Assembly (NCBI RefSeq): GCF_041021955.1
Contig: NZ_CP158375.1
Span: 2,294,001 to 2,358,000 of the forward strand
Direction of reading: 5' to 3'
Source: Caulobacter sp. 73W
GTDB lineage: Bacteria; Pseudomonadota; Alphaproteobacteria; Caulobacterales; Caulobacteraceae
Length of the DNA: 64,000 nt
This document shows positions 28,018 through 37,672 of the stretch, one piece after another (positions within the stretch are counted from its first letter, which is position 1; every line of letters begins with the position of its first letter). The notes beneath the pieces are model-generated. The model was given only the letters and a program-made list of their open reading frames with translations. It searched no databases and was not told where the DNA came from. The translations under genes and the position numbers were made by a program.

Positions 28018-28686
28018 ATGACCGTGACCGAAGCTGTCCAGCAGCGCATCTCCGTCCGCGCCTTCACCGATCGGCCGGTTTCCGGCGAGGTGGTGCGTGA
28101 AATCCTGCAGGCGGCGGCCAAGACTTCGTCGGGCGGAAACCTTCAGCCCTGGCGGGTCCACGCCCTGGCCGGCGAGCCGCTGGCGGCGTTCAAGGCGATC
28201 ATCGCAGGCAGGCTAGGTCAGCCGGACGGCGCCGAGTACGACGTCTATCCGCCGAACCTGTGGGAGCCGTTCCGCACGCGGCGCTTCCAGTGCGGCGAGG
28301 ACCTGTACGGCGCGCTTGGCATTCCTCGGGAAGACAAGATCGGCCGCATGCGGCAGTTCGGCGGCAACGCCGACTTCTTCGGCGCTCCCGTGGGCCTGTT
28401 CTTCTCGCTGGATCGCAAGCTGGGTCCGCCGCAGTGGGCGGATCTGGGCATGTACATGCAGACGGTGATGCTGCTGGCGCAGGAGCGCGGGCTTGGCACC
28501 TGCGCCCAGGAGTTCTGGTCGATCTACGCCCAGACCGTCGCCAAGTTTCTGGATCTGCCCGAAGACCACATGCTGTTCGCCGGCATGGCCCTAGGCTGGC
28601 CGGACGAGGGGCATCCGGTGAACACCCTGCGGACCCGCCGCGATCCCTTTGAGGCCTGGGCGGAACTGCGCGGTTTCGAGGACTGA
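28018..28686 (+). CDS. Nitroreductase family protein
   Basis: 222 residues from ATG 28018 (a TTG at 27997 is the alternative). FMN-binding signatures are RISVRAFTDRPV near the N-terminus, AAKTSSGGNLQPWRVHAL and the late GMALGWPDEGHPVN. The family uses NAD(P)H to reduce nitro groups, quinones or enones. PEEDHMLFAG-type phrase (PEDHMLFAGMALG) is common in proteobacterial members. The natural substrate is unknown. An unusual double palindrome follows the gene. Confidence 0.88.
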   Translation: MTVTEAVQQRISVRAFTDRPVSGEVVREILQAAAKTSSGGNLQPWRVHALAGEPLAAFKAIIAGRLGQPDGAEYDVYPPNLWEPFRTRRFQCGEDLYGALGIPREDKIGRMRQFGGNADFFGAPVGLFFSLDRKLGPPQWADLGMYMQTVMLLAQERGLGTCAQEFWSIYAQTVAKFLDLPEDHMLFAGMALGWPDEGHPVNTLRTRRDPFEAWAELRGFED

Positions 28687-28697
28687 GCAGCGGCGCC

Positions 28698-28722
28698 GTA
28701 GAACTACGACTGGTAGTTCTAC
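28698..28722. promoter_or_regulatory. Nested twin palindrome (GTAGAACTAC / GTAGTTCTAC)
   Basis: Two 10-base arms that are perfect reverse complements with a 5-base spacer; each arm is also a dyad by itself (GTAG-NN-CTAC). It lies between the nitroreductase stop and the start of the small membrane protein at 28762. No T-run follows. It could be a tandem operator or a hairpin terminator. Confidence 0.5.
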
Positions 28723-28761
28723 GCTATTCAATCGTGGCGGGCGGCGGCGCTAAGTGCAGCC

Positions 28762-28992
28762 ATGACCGATCCCCTTCTCCGCCCCGCTCGCACGTTCTTC
28801 CGCGCCGCCCTGATCATGGGTCTGCTGGCGGCCACGGCCGGCATTGCGGGCCTCGCCATGATCGGCGGGGAGCTGATGGGCGACATGATCGGCTTCGCCT
28901 TCGCCGGCATCGGCGCGCTGATGGTGATCAGCGCCCTGAACGCCCTTTACCAGCTGTTCTGGTGGGGCCGCGCCGACGGCGAGGACTACTAG
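28762..28992 (+). CDS. Small two-helix membrane protein, 76 residues
   Basis: Hydrophobic segments at about 13-36 (RAALIMGLLAATAGIAGLAM) and 42-65 (IGFAFAGIGALMVISALNAL), a short basic N-terminus and an acidic tail ending GEDY. I do not recognise a family. The ribosome-binding site is weak, but coding character and the regulatory-looking palindrome upstream support it. Its stop overlaps the convergent WD40 gene by 4 bases. Confidence 0.6.
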   Translation: MTDPLLRPARTFFRAALIMGLLAATAGIAGLAMIGGELMGDMIGFAFAGIGALMVISALNALYQLFWWGRADGEDY

Positions 28993-29984
28993 AGCTCGGG
29001 AACGTCCAGCACGCCGGCCGCGCCGACCTCGTCACCGAAGGTCACACGGGCGCCGTCCGACGACACCGACAGGGCGCTGATCGCCGCGCCCTTCTCCGCC
29101 TTCAGGGTCTCCAGGCGACCTGACCGCAGGCTCGCGGCCCAGACGCGGCCATCGTTCATGCCGGCCACCACCACCTGGCCGTCCAGGCGCGCCGCCACGC
29201 GGGTCGAGAGGCTTTCGCGGTGGAAACCGATCTCGGCCGCTTCCTTGCCCATCGGGCCGTTGGAGCCGGCGAATGGCCAGATGACCGCGCCGTTGGCGCC
29301 GGCCGTGGCCAGAACCTTGCCGCCGTCGAAGAAGGCCAGGCTGCGCGGCTTGGCCGGATAGCCGCCCATCCGCATGTCCTTGCCGTCGGACAGCCGCCAG
29401 CCGTGCAGCTGGTTTTCCTGCATGGCCGAGATCAGGAACTTGCCGTCCGGGCTCCAGGCGATGGCGATGTGGCTGCCGGCCCACTTGAGGACCTGCGGCT
29501 TCTGGTTCTCGATCCGCGCCCACCAAAGATGCGCGCCGCCATAGGATGCGGTGGCGATGCGTTTGCCCTTCGGGTCGAAGGCGATGTCCGACACCGCCTT
29601 CTCGTGCGCGTAGATGCGGCTGAAGCTGGCGTCGGCGATGTCGATGACGTGCATGGCCTTGCCCGCCGCGAAGGCGATCAGGCCGGAGACCGGACTGGCG
29701 GCGACCGCCTCGATCCAGCGGCCCTTCACCTCGGCCAGGCGCGTGACGGCCACTTCGCCGCCTTCGATGCGCGACCAGACGACCGCGCCGTCGTCCCCGC
29801 CGGTGACGATCCCGGTTCCGGAGGGGTGGGCGCAGGCCGACAGCACCGCGCCGTCGTGCGCCTCGACCGTGACGAAGCCGTCCTGCGTCTGCAGGCGGAC
29901 GGTGCCGTCCCCCAGGGCGAAGGCCGCATGGCCATGAGAATCAAAAAGGGCGGCGGTGACGAAAGCGTCGAAGTCGAAGATCAT
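28989..29984 (-). CDS. WD40-repeat protein
   Basis: 331 residues, about seven beta-propeller blades visible as repeats of roughly 40 residues: GHAAFALGDGTVRLQ, AHDGAVLSACAHPSGTGIVT, HEKAVSDIAFDPKGKRIATAS, SHIAIAWSPDGKFLISAMQE. No signal peptide, membrane segment or fused enzymatic domain, so a cytoplasmic scaffold. Bacterial WD40 proteins of this short form are common in Caulobacterales, role unknown. Confidence 0.82.
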   Translation of the reverse strand: MIFDFDAFVTAALFDSHGHAAFALGDGTVRLQTQDGFVTVEAHDGAVLSACAHPSGTGIVTGGDDGAVVWSRIEGGEVAVTRLAEVKGRWIEAVAASPVSGLIAFAAGKAMHVIDIADASFSRIYAHEKAVSDIAFDPKGKRIATASYGGAHLWWARIENQKPQVLKWAGSHIAIAWSPDGKFLISAMQENQLHGWRLSDGKDMRMGGYPAKPRSLAFFDGGKVLATAGANGAVIWPFAGSNGPMGKEAAEIGFHRESLSTRVAARLDGQVVVAGMNDGRVWAASLRSGRLETLKAEKGAAISALSVSSDGARVTFGDEVGAAGVLDVPEL

Positions 29985-30208
29985 GACCCGCGATTAGCCC
30001 GCCGGCAGGCTCCGCGCTAGGCGGGAAGGGCGAAATCGGCGTACCGGCGTGCGGCGAAACGCCCTTATTTGTGCACGCGAAACGGGAGTCTTGCGAGAGT
30101 CTGCGTCTCGGCTCCAACTTGCACTTTACTTCCAAAAATATCCGCGCCAGAAGTCATTCCCGACGATAAAGGCTGCGCATAGGCGCGGTGATTGGGAGAT
30201 TTTTGTCG

Positions 30209-30655
30209 ATGGCTGCAAAGCTTTCCGGCGGTGGCGGTGGTAAGTACGATCTCGGTCAGAACAACGAGATCAACGTCACGCCTTTCGTGGACATCCTGCT
30301 CGTTCTGCTGATCATTTTCATGGTCGCCGTGCCGATGGCCACCGTGGCCATCAAGGTCGATCTTCCGCCGGCGACCCCGCCGAGCCCGGAAGACAAGCCT
30401 AAAGAGCCGATCTTCATCTCGATCCAGAAGTCGGGCGCCCTGTTCCTCGCCGAACAGCAAACCAGCCTGGAAGGCCTGCCGTCCGACCTGGCCGGCAAGA
30501 TCGCCGCCCAGTCGCCGGGCGCCATCCCGCAGGAAGAGCGCATCATGATCCGCGCCGACGCCGACGTCCTGTACCAGGACTTCATGGCGGTGCTGAACGA
30601 ACTGCAAGGCAACGGCTATTACAAGGTCGGCCTGATCAACGAAGACATCTCGTAA
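30209..30655 (+). CDS. exbD: ExbD/TolR family biopolymer transport protein
   Basis: 148 residues from ATG 30209, with GGGAG upstream. A Gly-rich N-terminus (KLSGGGGGKYDLGQ) precedes NEINVTPFVDILLVLLIIFM, the single membrane helix with the proton-conducting Asp28. The periplasmic domain (about 55-148) has the ExbD fold pattern with RADADVLYQDFMAVLNELQ. ExbD works with ExbB and TonB to energise outer-membrane receptors. No exbB or tonB gene is adjacent, so it is an orphan copy here. Confidence 0.88.
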   Translation: MAAKLSGGGGGKYDLGQNNEINVTPFVDILLVLLIIFMVAVPMATVAIKVDLPPATPPSPEDKPKEPIFISIQKSGALFLAEQQTSLEGLPSDLAGKIAAQSPGAIPQEERIMIRADADVLYQDFMAVLNELQGNGYYKVGLINEDIS

Positions 30656-30678
30656 GCCTCACGGCTTCGAGCACGGAA

Positions 30679-30709
30679 AAGGCCGGATGCGCGAGCATCC
30701 GGCCTTTTT
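30679..30709 (+). terminator. Rho-independent terminator after exbD
   Basis: AAGGCCGGATGC / GCATCCGGCCTT with a GCGA loop and TTTTT. Confidence 0.9.
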
Positions 30710-30763
30710 CTTTGCCTGATCGGCGGGAAGGTCGGGCGCGGTTTAGGCCGCGCCCTCCAGGTC

Positions 30764-31822
30764 CTAGGCGGCGCAGGCCTCGAACCCGGTCCGCAGGGCG
30801 GCCTCGTCCAGGTTGCGGCCGATGAAGACCATACGGCTGTAGCGACGCTCGCCCTCGCGCCATTCGCGCTGCAAGTCGCCCTCCAGAATCATGTGCACGG
30901 CCTGGAAGACCAGGCGCTTGTCCTCGCCCTGCACGTCTAGGATTCCCTTGGCTCGCAGGATGTCGGGACCTTGGGCGGCCAGCAGGTTGTTCAGCCAGGT
31001 GGTGACCTTGGTCCCGTCCACCGGCGTATCGAGGGTCAGGGAGACCCCCCGGATGCCAGCCTCAGCCACGTGGTCGTGGTGATGATGGTCGTGACCGTGA
31101 TCGTGATGATGGTGGTCATGATCGTGGTCGTGGCCGCAGTGCTCGTCATGCACGTGGCCGTGCTCGCCGTGGCCCGGGTTCAGGAACTGCGGCTCGATCT
31201 CGGTGATGCGGTCCAGGTCGAAGGAGCCTCGGCCAAGAATGGCGTCCAGGGGCACGTTGGAGCGCTGGGCGTGATGGATCGGGGCCAGCGGATTGATGCG
31301 GCGGACCTGCGCCTCGACCATCCGCAGCTCGTCGGCGCTGACCAGGTCGGTCTTGTTCAGCACGATCTGGTCGGCGAAGGCGATCTGCTCGACCGCTTCC
31401 TTGCTGTCGGCCAGGCGCTGCAGGATGTGCTTGGCGTCGACCACGGTGGTGACGCTGTCCAGCTTGGTGCGGGCCTTGACCTCGTCATCGACGAAGAACG
31501 TCTGGGCCACCGGGCCCGGATCGGCCAGGCCGGTCGTCTCCACGACGATGGCGTCGAACTTGCCCTTGCGCTTCATCAGGCCGGACAGGACGCGGATCAG
31601 GTCGCCGCGCACCGTGCAGCAGACGCAGCCGTTGTTCATCTCGAACACTTCCTCGTCGGTGTCGACGACGAGGTCGTTGTCGATGCCGACCTCGCCGAAC
31701 TCGTTGACGATCACGGCGTACTTCTTGCCGTGATCCTCGGTGAGGATGCGGTTCAGCAGGGTGGTCTTGCCGGCGCCGAGGTAGCCGGTCAGGACGGTGA
31801 CGGGAGTTTGTTCGATGCTCAT
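30764..31822 (-). CDS. CobW/COG0523 GTPase with His-rich metal-binding region (probable zinc chaperone)
   Basis: 352 residues. P-loop [15 protein letters not shown], the family metal site CVCC (in [13 protein letters not shown]), switch region [11 protein letters not shown] and NKTDL for guanine. Residues about 223-250 are almost pure His and Asp ([15 protein letters not shown] and onward), a zinc- or cobalt-binding stretch. A CobW C-terminal domain follows. Such G3E GTPases deliver metal to client proteins, often under zinc limitation. It follows the NicO-like membrane gene on the same strand by about 40 bases. Confidence 0.9.
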   Translation of the reverse strand: MSIEQTPVTVLTGYLGAGKTTLLNRILTEDHGKKYAVIVNEFGEVGIDNDLVVDTDEEVFEMNNGCVCCTVRGDLIRVLSGLMKRKGKFDAIVVETTGLADPGPVAQTFFVDDEVKARTKLDSVTTVVDAKHILQRLADSKEAVEQIAFADQIVLNKTDLVSADELRMVEAQVRRINPLAPIHHAQRSNVPLDAILGRGSFDLDRITEIEPQFLNPGHGEHGHVHDEHCGHDHDHDHHHHDHGHDHHHHDHVAEAGIRGVSLTLDTPVDGTKVTTWLNNLLAAQGPDILRAKGILDVQGEDKRLVFQAVHMILEGDLQREWREGERRYSRMVFIGRNLDEAALRTGFEACAA

Positions 31823-31862
31823 GGCGCCTATCTAGTGCGCCGGGCGCGGTTTCGAAACCGCC

Positions 31863-32489
31863 TTAGACTTCCATCAGCACGACGATCAGCGCCATGAGCA
31901 GCAGGGTTAGGCCCATGATCGTGGTCTCGTGCCGTTGCAGGGCGTCGAGCTTCAGCCGCTGCACGCCGGCCAGGCTGAGGGCCGTGAACAGCAGCATGCC
32001 CAGAGCGGTCGCCGTCATCAGCACCGCGATCAGGGCCGCGAAGCCGCCCCAGCCGTGCGGCGTGCCGGCGAGGAAGATCGGCAGGAAGGCCTCGCAGGGC
32101 GACAGGGCCAGCAGCGTGACCAGGCCCAGAACCGCCGCGCGATCGGAGCGATAGGACCGCGCGGCCCCATGCAGATGCGCGTGCTTGCGGCCCCGCCATA
32201 GATAATAGAGTCCCAGGCCCGCCATGCCGCCGGCGACCAGCAGGCCGAAGATGCCGCCCAGCTGCTCTTCCAGCGCCAGGCCGGCGGTGACCAGGATCGC
32301 GCCCAGCAGGGTGGTGACCGCCACGTGGCCGACCGCCGCCAGCATGGCGACGCCCAGGGTTCGTCCCGCCGACCAGCCCTGCGCGCGGCCCACCAGCACG
32401 AACGGCAGCCAGTGAGTTGGCAGGGCCGCGTGCAGGAAGGCCACGGCGAAGCCGGTCGCGGCGATTGAGGCGAAGAGGGTCGAGGTCAC
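31863..32489 (-). CDS. Polytopic membrane protein of NicO/UreH type (putative metal transporter)
   Basis: 208 residues from GTG 32489, with GAGAGGG upstream. About six membrane helices. Helix 1 holds FLHAALPTHWLPFVL and helix 4 holds LLALSPCEAFLPIFLAG; the paired His/Asp-type and Pro-Cys motifs recall NicO-type nickel/cobalt exporters and UreH-like proteins. A cytoplasmic loop with RKHAHLHG adds histidines. Its neighbour is the His-rich CobW GTPase, which supports a metal role. The exact metal and direction are inference. Confidence 0.6.
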   Translation of the reverse strand: MTSTLFASIAATGFAVAFLHAALPTHWLPFVLVGRAQGWSAGRTLGVAMLAAVGHVAVTTLLGAILVTAGLALEEQLGGIFGLLVAGGMAGLGLYYLWRGRKHAHLHGAARSYRSDRAAVLGLVTLLALSPCEAFLPIFLAGTPHGWGGFAALIAVLMTATALGMLLFTALSLAGVQRLKLDALQRHETTIMGLTLLLMALIVVLMEV

Positions 32490-32504
32490 GCCCCTCTCTA
32501 CAGG

Positions 32505-32520
32505 ATGCTATACTGTAACC
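32505..32520 (-). promoter_or_regulatory. Candidate Zur-type operator before the NicO-like/CobW unit
   Basis: GCTAT-ACT-GTAAC core, 16 bases upstream of the GTG start. It shares the 5-3-5 architecture of the clear site at 57318 (GTTAT-TTC-ATAAC) with two mismatches in ten. Position fits repression of this unit. Confidence 0.4.
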
Positions 32521-32595
32521 GCCAGAGCGTGCTGGCGAAGAAGGCGAAGCACTCTATATGCAGCCGGTCGCGACGGGTTTTCACCCGCCGCCGCG

Positions 32596-32623
32596 TTGAC
32601 TCCCCGGTCTTGCGCTGTATAAG
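32596..32623 (+). promoter_or_regulatory. Promoter for rplU-rpmA
   Basis: TTGACT, 16 bases, TATAAG. A near-consensus housekeeping promoter about 90 bases upstream of rplU, leaving an untranslated leader long enough for ribosomal-protein autoregulation. Confidence 0.6.
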
Positions 32624-32710
32624 AGCGCTCCCTCGCCCGCAGGCTGGCCCCGCGGGCGCAATCCATTTTGAGAACAAGTCTTCGGACTTCATAAGCTTAA
32701 GGCGCGACCG

Positions 32711-33283
32711 ATGTACGCGGTGATCAAGACCGGCGGTAAGCAGTACCGGGTTCAGGCGGGCGATCTGCTCGTGGTTGAGAAGCTCGAAGGCGAGCCGGGC
32801 GCGGAAATCGCGTTCGACCAGGTCCTGATGCTGGGCGACGGCGACGCCGTCACTGTCGGCGCCCCGCTGGTGGCCGGCGCCGCCGTGAGCGCGACCCTGA
32901 TCGAAACCCGCAAGGGCGAGAAGGTGAAGATCTTCAAGAAGATCCGTCGCCAAGGCTATCGCCGCACCCGCGGTCACCGCCAGACCGAGACGGTCCTGCG
33001 CGTGATCTCGGTGGCCAACGGCTCCAAGTCGGACAAGTGGGACGGCACGGTCGACCTGACCAGCAAGCGCATCCTGGACGCGCGCGCTCGAGGCCTCGGC
33101 GACGCCGCCGTGACCGCCGCTCCGGTCGAAGCAAAGGAAGCCGCTCCGGCTCCGAAGGCCAAGGCCGCCGCGCCGAAGAAGGCTGCTGCTCCGAAGGCCG
33201 CCAAGGCCGAGGGTGAAGCCGCCCCCGCCAAGAAGGCTGCGCCGAAGAAGGCCGCCGCCAAGAAGGACGCCGGCGAGGCCTAA
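32711..33283 (+). CDS. rplU: 50S ribosomal protein L21 with Ala/Lys-rich C-terminal extension
   Basis: 190 residues against about 103 in E. coli. The N-terminal 100 residues are canonical L21: MYAVIKTGGKQYRVQAGDLL, GEKVKIFKKIRRQGYRRTRG HRQ-type signature and TVLRVISV. The C-terminal ~65 residues are Ala/Lys/Pro ([20 protein letters not shown] type). Basic tails like this may contact rRNA. The tail is similar to the AtpD N-terminus and the H1-like protein elsewhere in the window. First gene of rplU-rpmA. Confidence 0.95.
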   Translation: MYAVIKTGGKQYRVQAGDLLVVEKLEGEPGAEIAFDQVLMLGDGDAVTVGAPLVAGAAVSATLIETRKGEKVKIFKKIRRQGYRRTRGHRQTETVLRVISVANGSKSDKWDGTVDLTSKRILDARARGLGDAAVTAAPVEAKEAAPAPKAKAAAPKKAAAPKAAKAEGEAAPAKKAAPKKAAAKKDAGEA

Positions 33284-33313
33284 GGCCCCGTCGCATAGGA
33301 TCAGGAGAGCACA

Positions 33314-33589
33314 ATGGCTCACAAAAAATCTGGCGGCTCCTCGCGCAACGGTCGCGATTCGGCTGGCCGCCGTCTCGGTGTGAAGAAGTTCGGCGGCGAA
33401 GCCGTCCTGGCGGGCAACATCGTCGTGCGTCAGCGCGGCACCAAGTTCTGGCCGGGCGTCAACGTGGGCATGGGCAAGGACCATACCCTCTTCGCTCTGG
33501 TGAACGGCGCCGTGCGCTTCGTGACCAAGCGCGACAACCGCACCTACGTGACGATCGATCCGGTCGCACAGGCCCAGGCCGCAGAGTAA
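33314..33589 (+). CDS. rpmA: 50S ribosomal protein L27
   Basis: 91 residues, with GGAG before ATG 33314. The N-terminus [20 protein letters not shown] is the hallmark of L27, which reaches into the peptidyl-transferase centre; there is no N-terminal cleavable extension as in Firmicutes. [21 protein letters not shown] also matches. A terminator follows. Confidence 0.97.
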   Translation: MAHKKSGGSSRNGRDSAGRRLGVKKFGGEAVLAGNIVVRQRGTKFWPGVNVGMGKDHTLFALVNGAVRFVTKRDNRTYVTIDPVAQAQAAE

Positions 33590-33650
33590 GCGCGGTCCAG
33601 ACCTTCCCCGGATCGCGCTGCACTTGAGTGGCGATCCGGACAGACGATCC

Positions 33651-33692
33651 AAGCGGGGAGTCCGGGAACGCCGGGCTCCCCGCTTTCTTTTT
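33651..33692 (+). terminator. Rho-independent terminator after rpmA
   Basis: AAGCGGGGAG / CTCCCCGCTT arms, 15-base loop, then TCTTTTT. Confidence 0.88.
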
Positions 33693-33750
33693 GGCCGCAA
33701 CGTCGGACGGGGGTCCGAAGGAGGCGGCGGGATCGACCAGGGAGGTCGCC

Positions 33751-34281
33751 ATGAACGTCATAGGCCAAACCCCCACTATCGAGACGCGGCGGCTGGTCCT
33801 GCGCGAGCCGCGGCTGGCCGACGCCCCGCGTCTGGCTCAACTGATCGACTACGACGTGGCCAGGATGACCACGCGCATGCCCTGGCCCTACAGCGCGGAG
33901 GACGCCGAGGCCTTCGTGGTCCAGGTTCAGATGCAGGATCGCCGCAAGGACAACACCTTCGCCATCACCCTGGAGAACGAGGGGCTGGTCGGCGTGCTCG
34001 GATTCTTCCTGACGCCGGAAGGCCGTACGGAAGTCGGCTACTGGATCGCGCCCGCCTACTGGGGCCGCGGTCTGGCGAGCGAGGCGCTGATGGGCGCGCT
34101 TAGCTGGGCTTCGCGTGACTGGCGCAAGCGCCTGGTCGTGGCGGGGCACTTCGCCGACAATCCAGCCTCCGGCCGGGTCCTGTGCAAGGCGGGCTTTCTC
34201 TATACCGGGATCGTCGACGCCAAGCCGTCGCGGGCTCGCGGCGAGCCGGCGGAAACCCGGATGATGGTCTGGCTGGCCTGA
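33751..34281 (+). CDS. GNAT family N-acetyltransferase (RimJ/RimL-like)
   Basis: 176 residues from ATG 33751, with GGAGG upstream. IETRRLVLREPRLADAPRLA is the typical start of RimJ/RimL-type acetyltransferases. The acetyl-CoA site reads YWIAPAYWGRGLASEAL (the R/Q-x-x-G-x-G/A pattern). HFADNPASGRVLCKAGF is the usual motif B region. Substrate could be a ribosomal protein N-terminus or a small amine. Confidence 0.88.
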   Translation: MNVIGQTPTIETRRLVLREPRLADAPRLAQLIDYDVARMTTRMPWPYSAEDAEAFVVQVQMQDRRKDNTFAITLENEGLVGVLGFFLTPEGRTEVGYWIAPAYWGRGLASEALMGALSWASRDWRKRLVVAGHFADNPASGRVLCKAGFLYTGIVDAKPSRARGEPAETRMMVWLA

Positions 34282-34300
34282 CGTCGCCAGGCGGCCTGGA

Positions 34301-35251
34301 TCAGGCCGCCTGCGCGCCCGGTCCCTTGGGGCCGGCGCGGAAGCGGGACTCGGCGGTGACGATGCGCTCGCACAGCTTGTCCAGCTCAGAAAGCAGCGAA
34401 TAGGAGGCGTAGATGGGAATCTCCATCATCGCCGCCTGCGCCCGGGGCATCAGCTCGGTGTATTTCTTCCAGGCGACGTGGGCGTCACGCGCGGCTTCGG
34501 CGCGGTGGCCGAGCGGCGTCCACAGGTTGAGGTCGATCAGCTCGTCCCGGCATTCCTTCATCATCGGCAGGGCGATGTAGAGGAACAGGAAGGTTGGCGT
34601 GGCGGCCCGGCTGTAGGGCGGCAGCACCTGCATGTGCCAGACCCGGAAAGCCTCCAGGAAGCTGTCCTTCTTGTTCTCTTCCGGCGGCAGCCAGTGGGCG
34701 TTGCGGTCGATCAGCTCGTCGGCCGAGCCGGCGCGCTTGACCAGGTCGTCGGCGGTGCGGCCGTCCTTCAGGGTCTTGGACAGGGCCGCGACCGGAATGT
34801 TCAGGCGCTTGGCGACTTCCGAATAACCGACCGTGCGGCCGCCCATGGATGTCCACTGACCCATGGTGGGCACGCCGCCCATCTTGGCGGTCTTCAGGGC
34901 TTGGGCCTGCATCAGCAGCTTGTTCTGCTCGGCGGCCTTGGCGGCGACCTGCTTGTCGAACTCTTCCTCGTGCTTCTGCTGCTGGGCGCTGTTCATCCAG
35001 CGCGCCTTGCCGGGCCCGTAGGTGCGCTCGAAGCGGTTCAGTAGGACAAGGTTGAAACCTTCGCCGGGGCAGGGGCCGATGTCGTTCAGGAAGGCTCGGA
35101 AGTCGCGCCAGTTGCCTGTGATGCCGGTGCCCCGGGTCATCATGATGTTGCGGTGGATGTTGGCTTCGCGGTCGTACTTCTTGGCGAGCGTCGGCAGGGT
35201 CAAATTCTTGAGGTCCTGCAAGACTTCAGCTTTGGGCGGCGGACCAGACAA
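34301..35251 (-). CDS. Uncharacterised protein with a degenerate HNH homing-endonuclease-like core and helix-turn-helix
   Basis: 316 residues from TTG 35251 (AGGGAG lies 9 bases upstream; TTG 35260 is directly adjacent to it). Residues about 45-90 (WRDFRAFLNDIGPCPGEGF, LNRFERTYGPGKARWMN, then QQ) follow the pattern of phage and intron HNH proteins, where the usual form is F-FL-DMG-RP ... IDRIDN-G-YEPGNCRWAT-xxQ. The IDRIDN positions with the catalytic His/Asp have changed. About 140-175 (SEVAKRLNIPVAALSKTLKD) is a helix-turn-helix like the one that follows in those enzymes. The last 150 residues are helical and unrecognised. Likely a DNA-binding protein without nuclease activity. Confidence 0.6.
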   Translation of the reverse strand: MSGPPPKAEVLQDLKNLTLPTLAKKYDREANIHRNIMMTRGTGITGNWRDFRAFLNDIGPCPGEGFNLVLLNRFERTYGPGKARWMNSAQQQKHEEEFDKQVAAKAAEQNKLLMQAQALKTAKMGGVPTMGQWTSMGGRTVGYSEVAKRLNIPVAALSKTLKDGRTADDLVKRAGSADELIDRNAHWLPPEENKKDSFLEAFRVWHMQVLPPYSRAATPTFLFLYIALPMMKECRDELIDLNLWTPLGHRAEAARDAHVAWKKYTELMPRAQAAMMEIPIYASYSLLSELDKLCERIVTAESRFRAGPKGPGAQAA

Positions 35252-35290
35252 ACCTTGCAACTCCCTAGTAATGCAACCTATGGTCGTTAA

Positions 35291-36484
<1,194 letters not shown>

Positions 36485-37612
36485 ATGTCCCTGGCCGCCG
36501 CCCGTCGGATCGTCGTCAAGGTCGGCTCGGCCTTACTGATCGATTCCGAGACCGGCGCGGCGAACCGGGCCTGGCTGGAGGCCTTCTGCGCCGACGCCGC
36601 CCGCCTGCGCGCCGAGGGGCGGCAGGTCCTGGTGGTGTCGTCCGGCGCGGTGGCGCTGGGCCGCCGCCGGCTGGGACTGCCCAAGCGCGCCCTGACCTTG
36701 CCGGAAAAGCAGGCCGCCGCCGCCGCCGGCCAGAGCCTGCTGATGCGGGCCTGGGAAGAGGCTTTCGAGCCGCACGGCGCGGCCTGCGCCCAGGTCCTGC
36801 TGACCCGTGACGACACCGAGGTGCGCCGCCGCTGGCTGAACGCCCGCGCCACGGTCGAGACCCTGCTGGCCCTGAAGGTCGTGCCGGTAGTCAATGAGAA
36901 CGACACTGTCGTCACCGAGGAAATCCGCTACGGCGACAACGACCGGCTGGCGGCGCGCGTCGCCCAGATGGCCGGCGCCGACGCGCTGGTCCTGCTGTCG
37001 GACATCGACGGCCTCTACACCGCCGATCCGCGCCGCGACCCGGCCGCGCGGCACATCCCGCTGGTGGAGCGTCTGACGCCGCAGATCGAGGCGATGGCGG
37101 GCGGCGCCAACGCCGGGGCCGGGGTGGGCACCGGCGGCATGGCCACCAAGATCGCCGCCGCACGGATCGCCGGGGCGGCTGGCTGCGCCACCATCGTCAC
37201 CCTGGGCACGCGGCCCTCGCCGCTGCTGGCCATTGAGAGCGGCGAGCGCTCGACAACCTTCGCGGCCTCGACCACGCCGGCCGCCGCCTACAAGGCCTGG
37301 ATCGCCGGATCGCTTGCGCCGCAAGGGTCGCTGACCGTGGACGACGGGGCGGCGACCGCCCTGCGCGGCGGCAAGAGCCTGCTGGCCGCCGGGGTGAAGG
37401 CGGCCGAGGGGCGGTTCGGCAAGGGCGACGCCGTACTGGTGCGCGATGAGGCGGGACGTGAGTTGGCTCGAGGGCTCGTCCGCTACGACGTCGCCGACGC
37501 CGCCCGCATCGCCGGCCTGCGCTCGGACGCCATCGAGGCGGCCCTGGGCTTCACCGAAGGCCCGGTGATCCATGCCGACGACCTGGCCCTGGCGGCGGGG
37601 GAGACCGCCTGA
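36485..37612 (+). CDS. proB: Glutamate 5-kinase
   Basis: 375 residues, beginning on the base after the obg stop. First step of proline synthesis: ATP plus glutamate to gamma-glutamyl phosphate. Amino-acid-kinase motifs [46 protein letters not shown] and [15 protein letters not shown] are intact. A C-terminal PUA domain (about 285-365) is present, so this is the long form. Confidence 0.96.
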   Translation: MSLAAARRIVVKVGSALLIDSETGAANRAWLEAFCADAARLRAEGRQVLVVSSGAVALGRRRLGLPKRALTLPEKQAAAAAGQSLLMRAWEEAFEPHGAACAQVLLTRDDTEVRRRWLNARATVETLLALKVVPVVNENDTVVTEEIRYGDNDRLAARVAQMAGADALVLLSDIDGLYTADPRRDPAARHIPLVERLTPQIEAMAGGANAGAGVGTGGMATKIAAARIAGAAGCATIVTLGTRPSPLLAIESGERSTTFAASTTPAAAYKAWIAGSLAPQGSLTVDDGAATALRGGKSLLAAGVKAAEGRFGKGDAVLVRDEAGRELARGLVRYDVADAARIAGLRSDAIEAALGFTEGPVIHADDLALAAGETA

Positions 37613-37672
37613 GCGCTGGCGGTGAGTGTCACAAAGGGCTAAGGCTCACTTTGAGCATAAGTGGCGAGGCCC

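Noticed and set aside
30049..30243. Short open frame ahead of exbD
   Set aside because: Overlaps the exbD start in another frame and has no ribosome-binding site or recognisable pattern.
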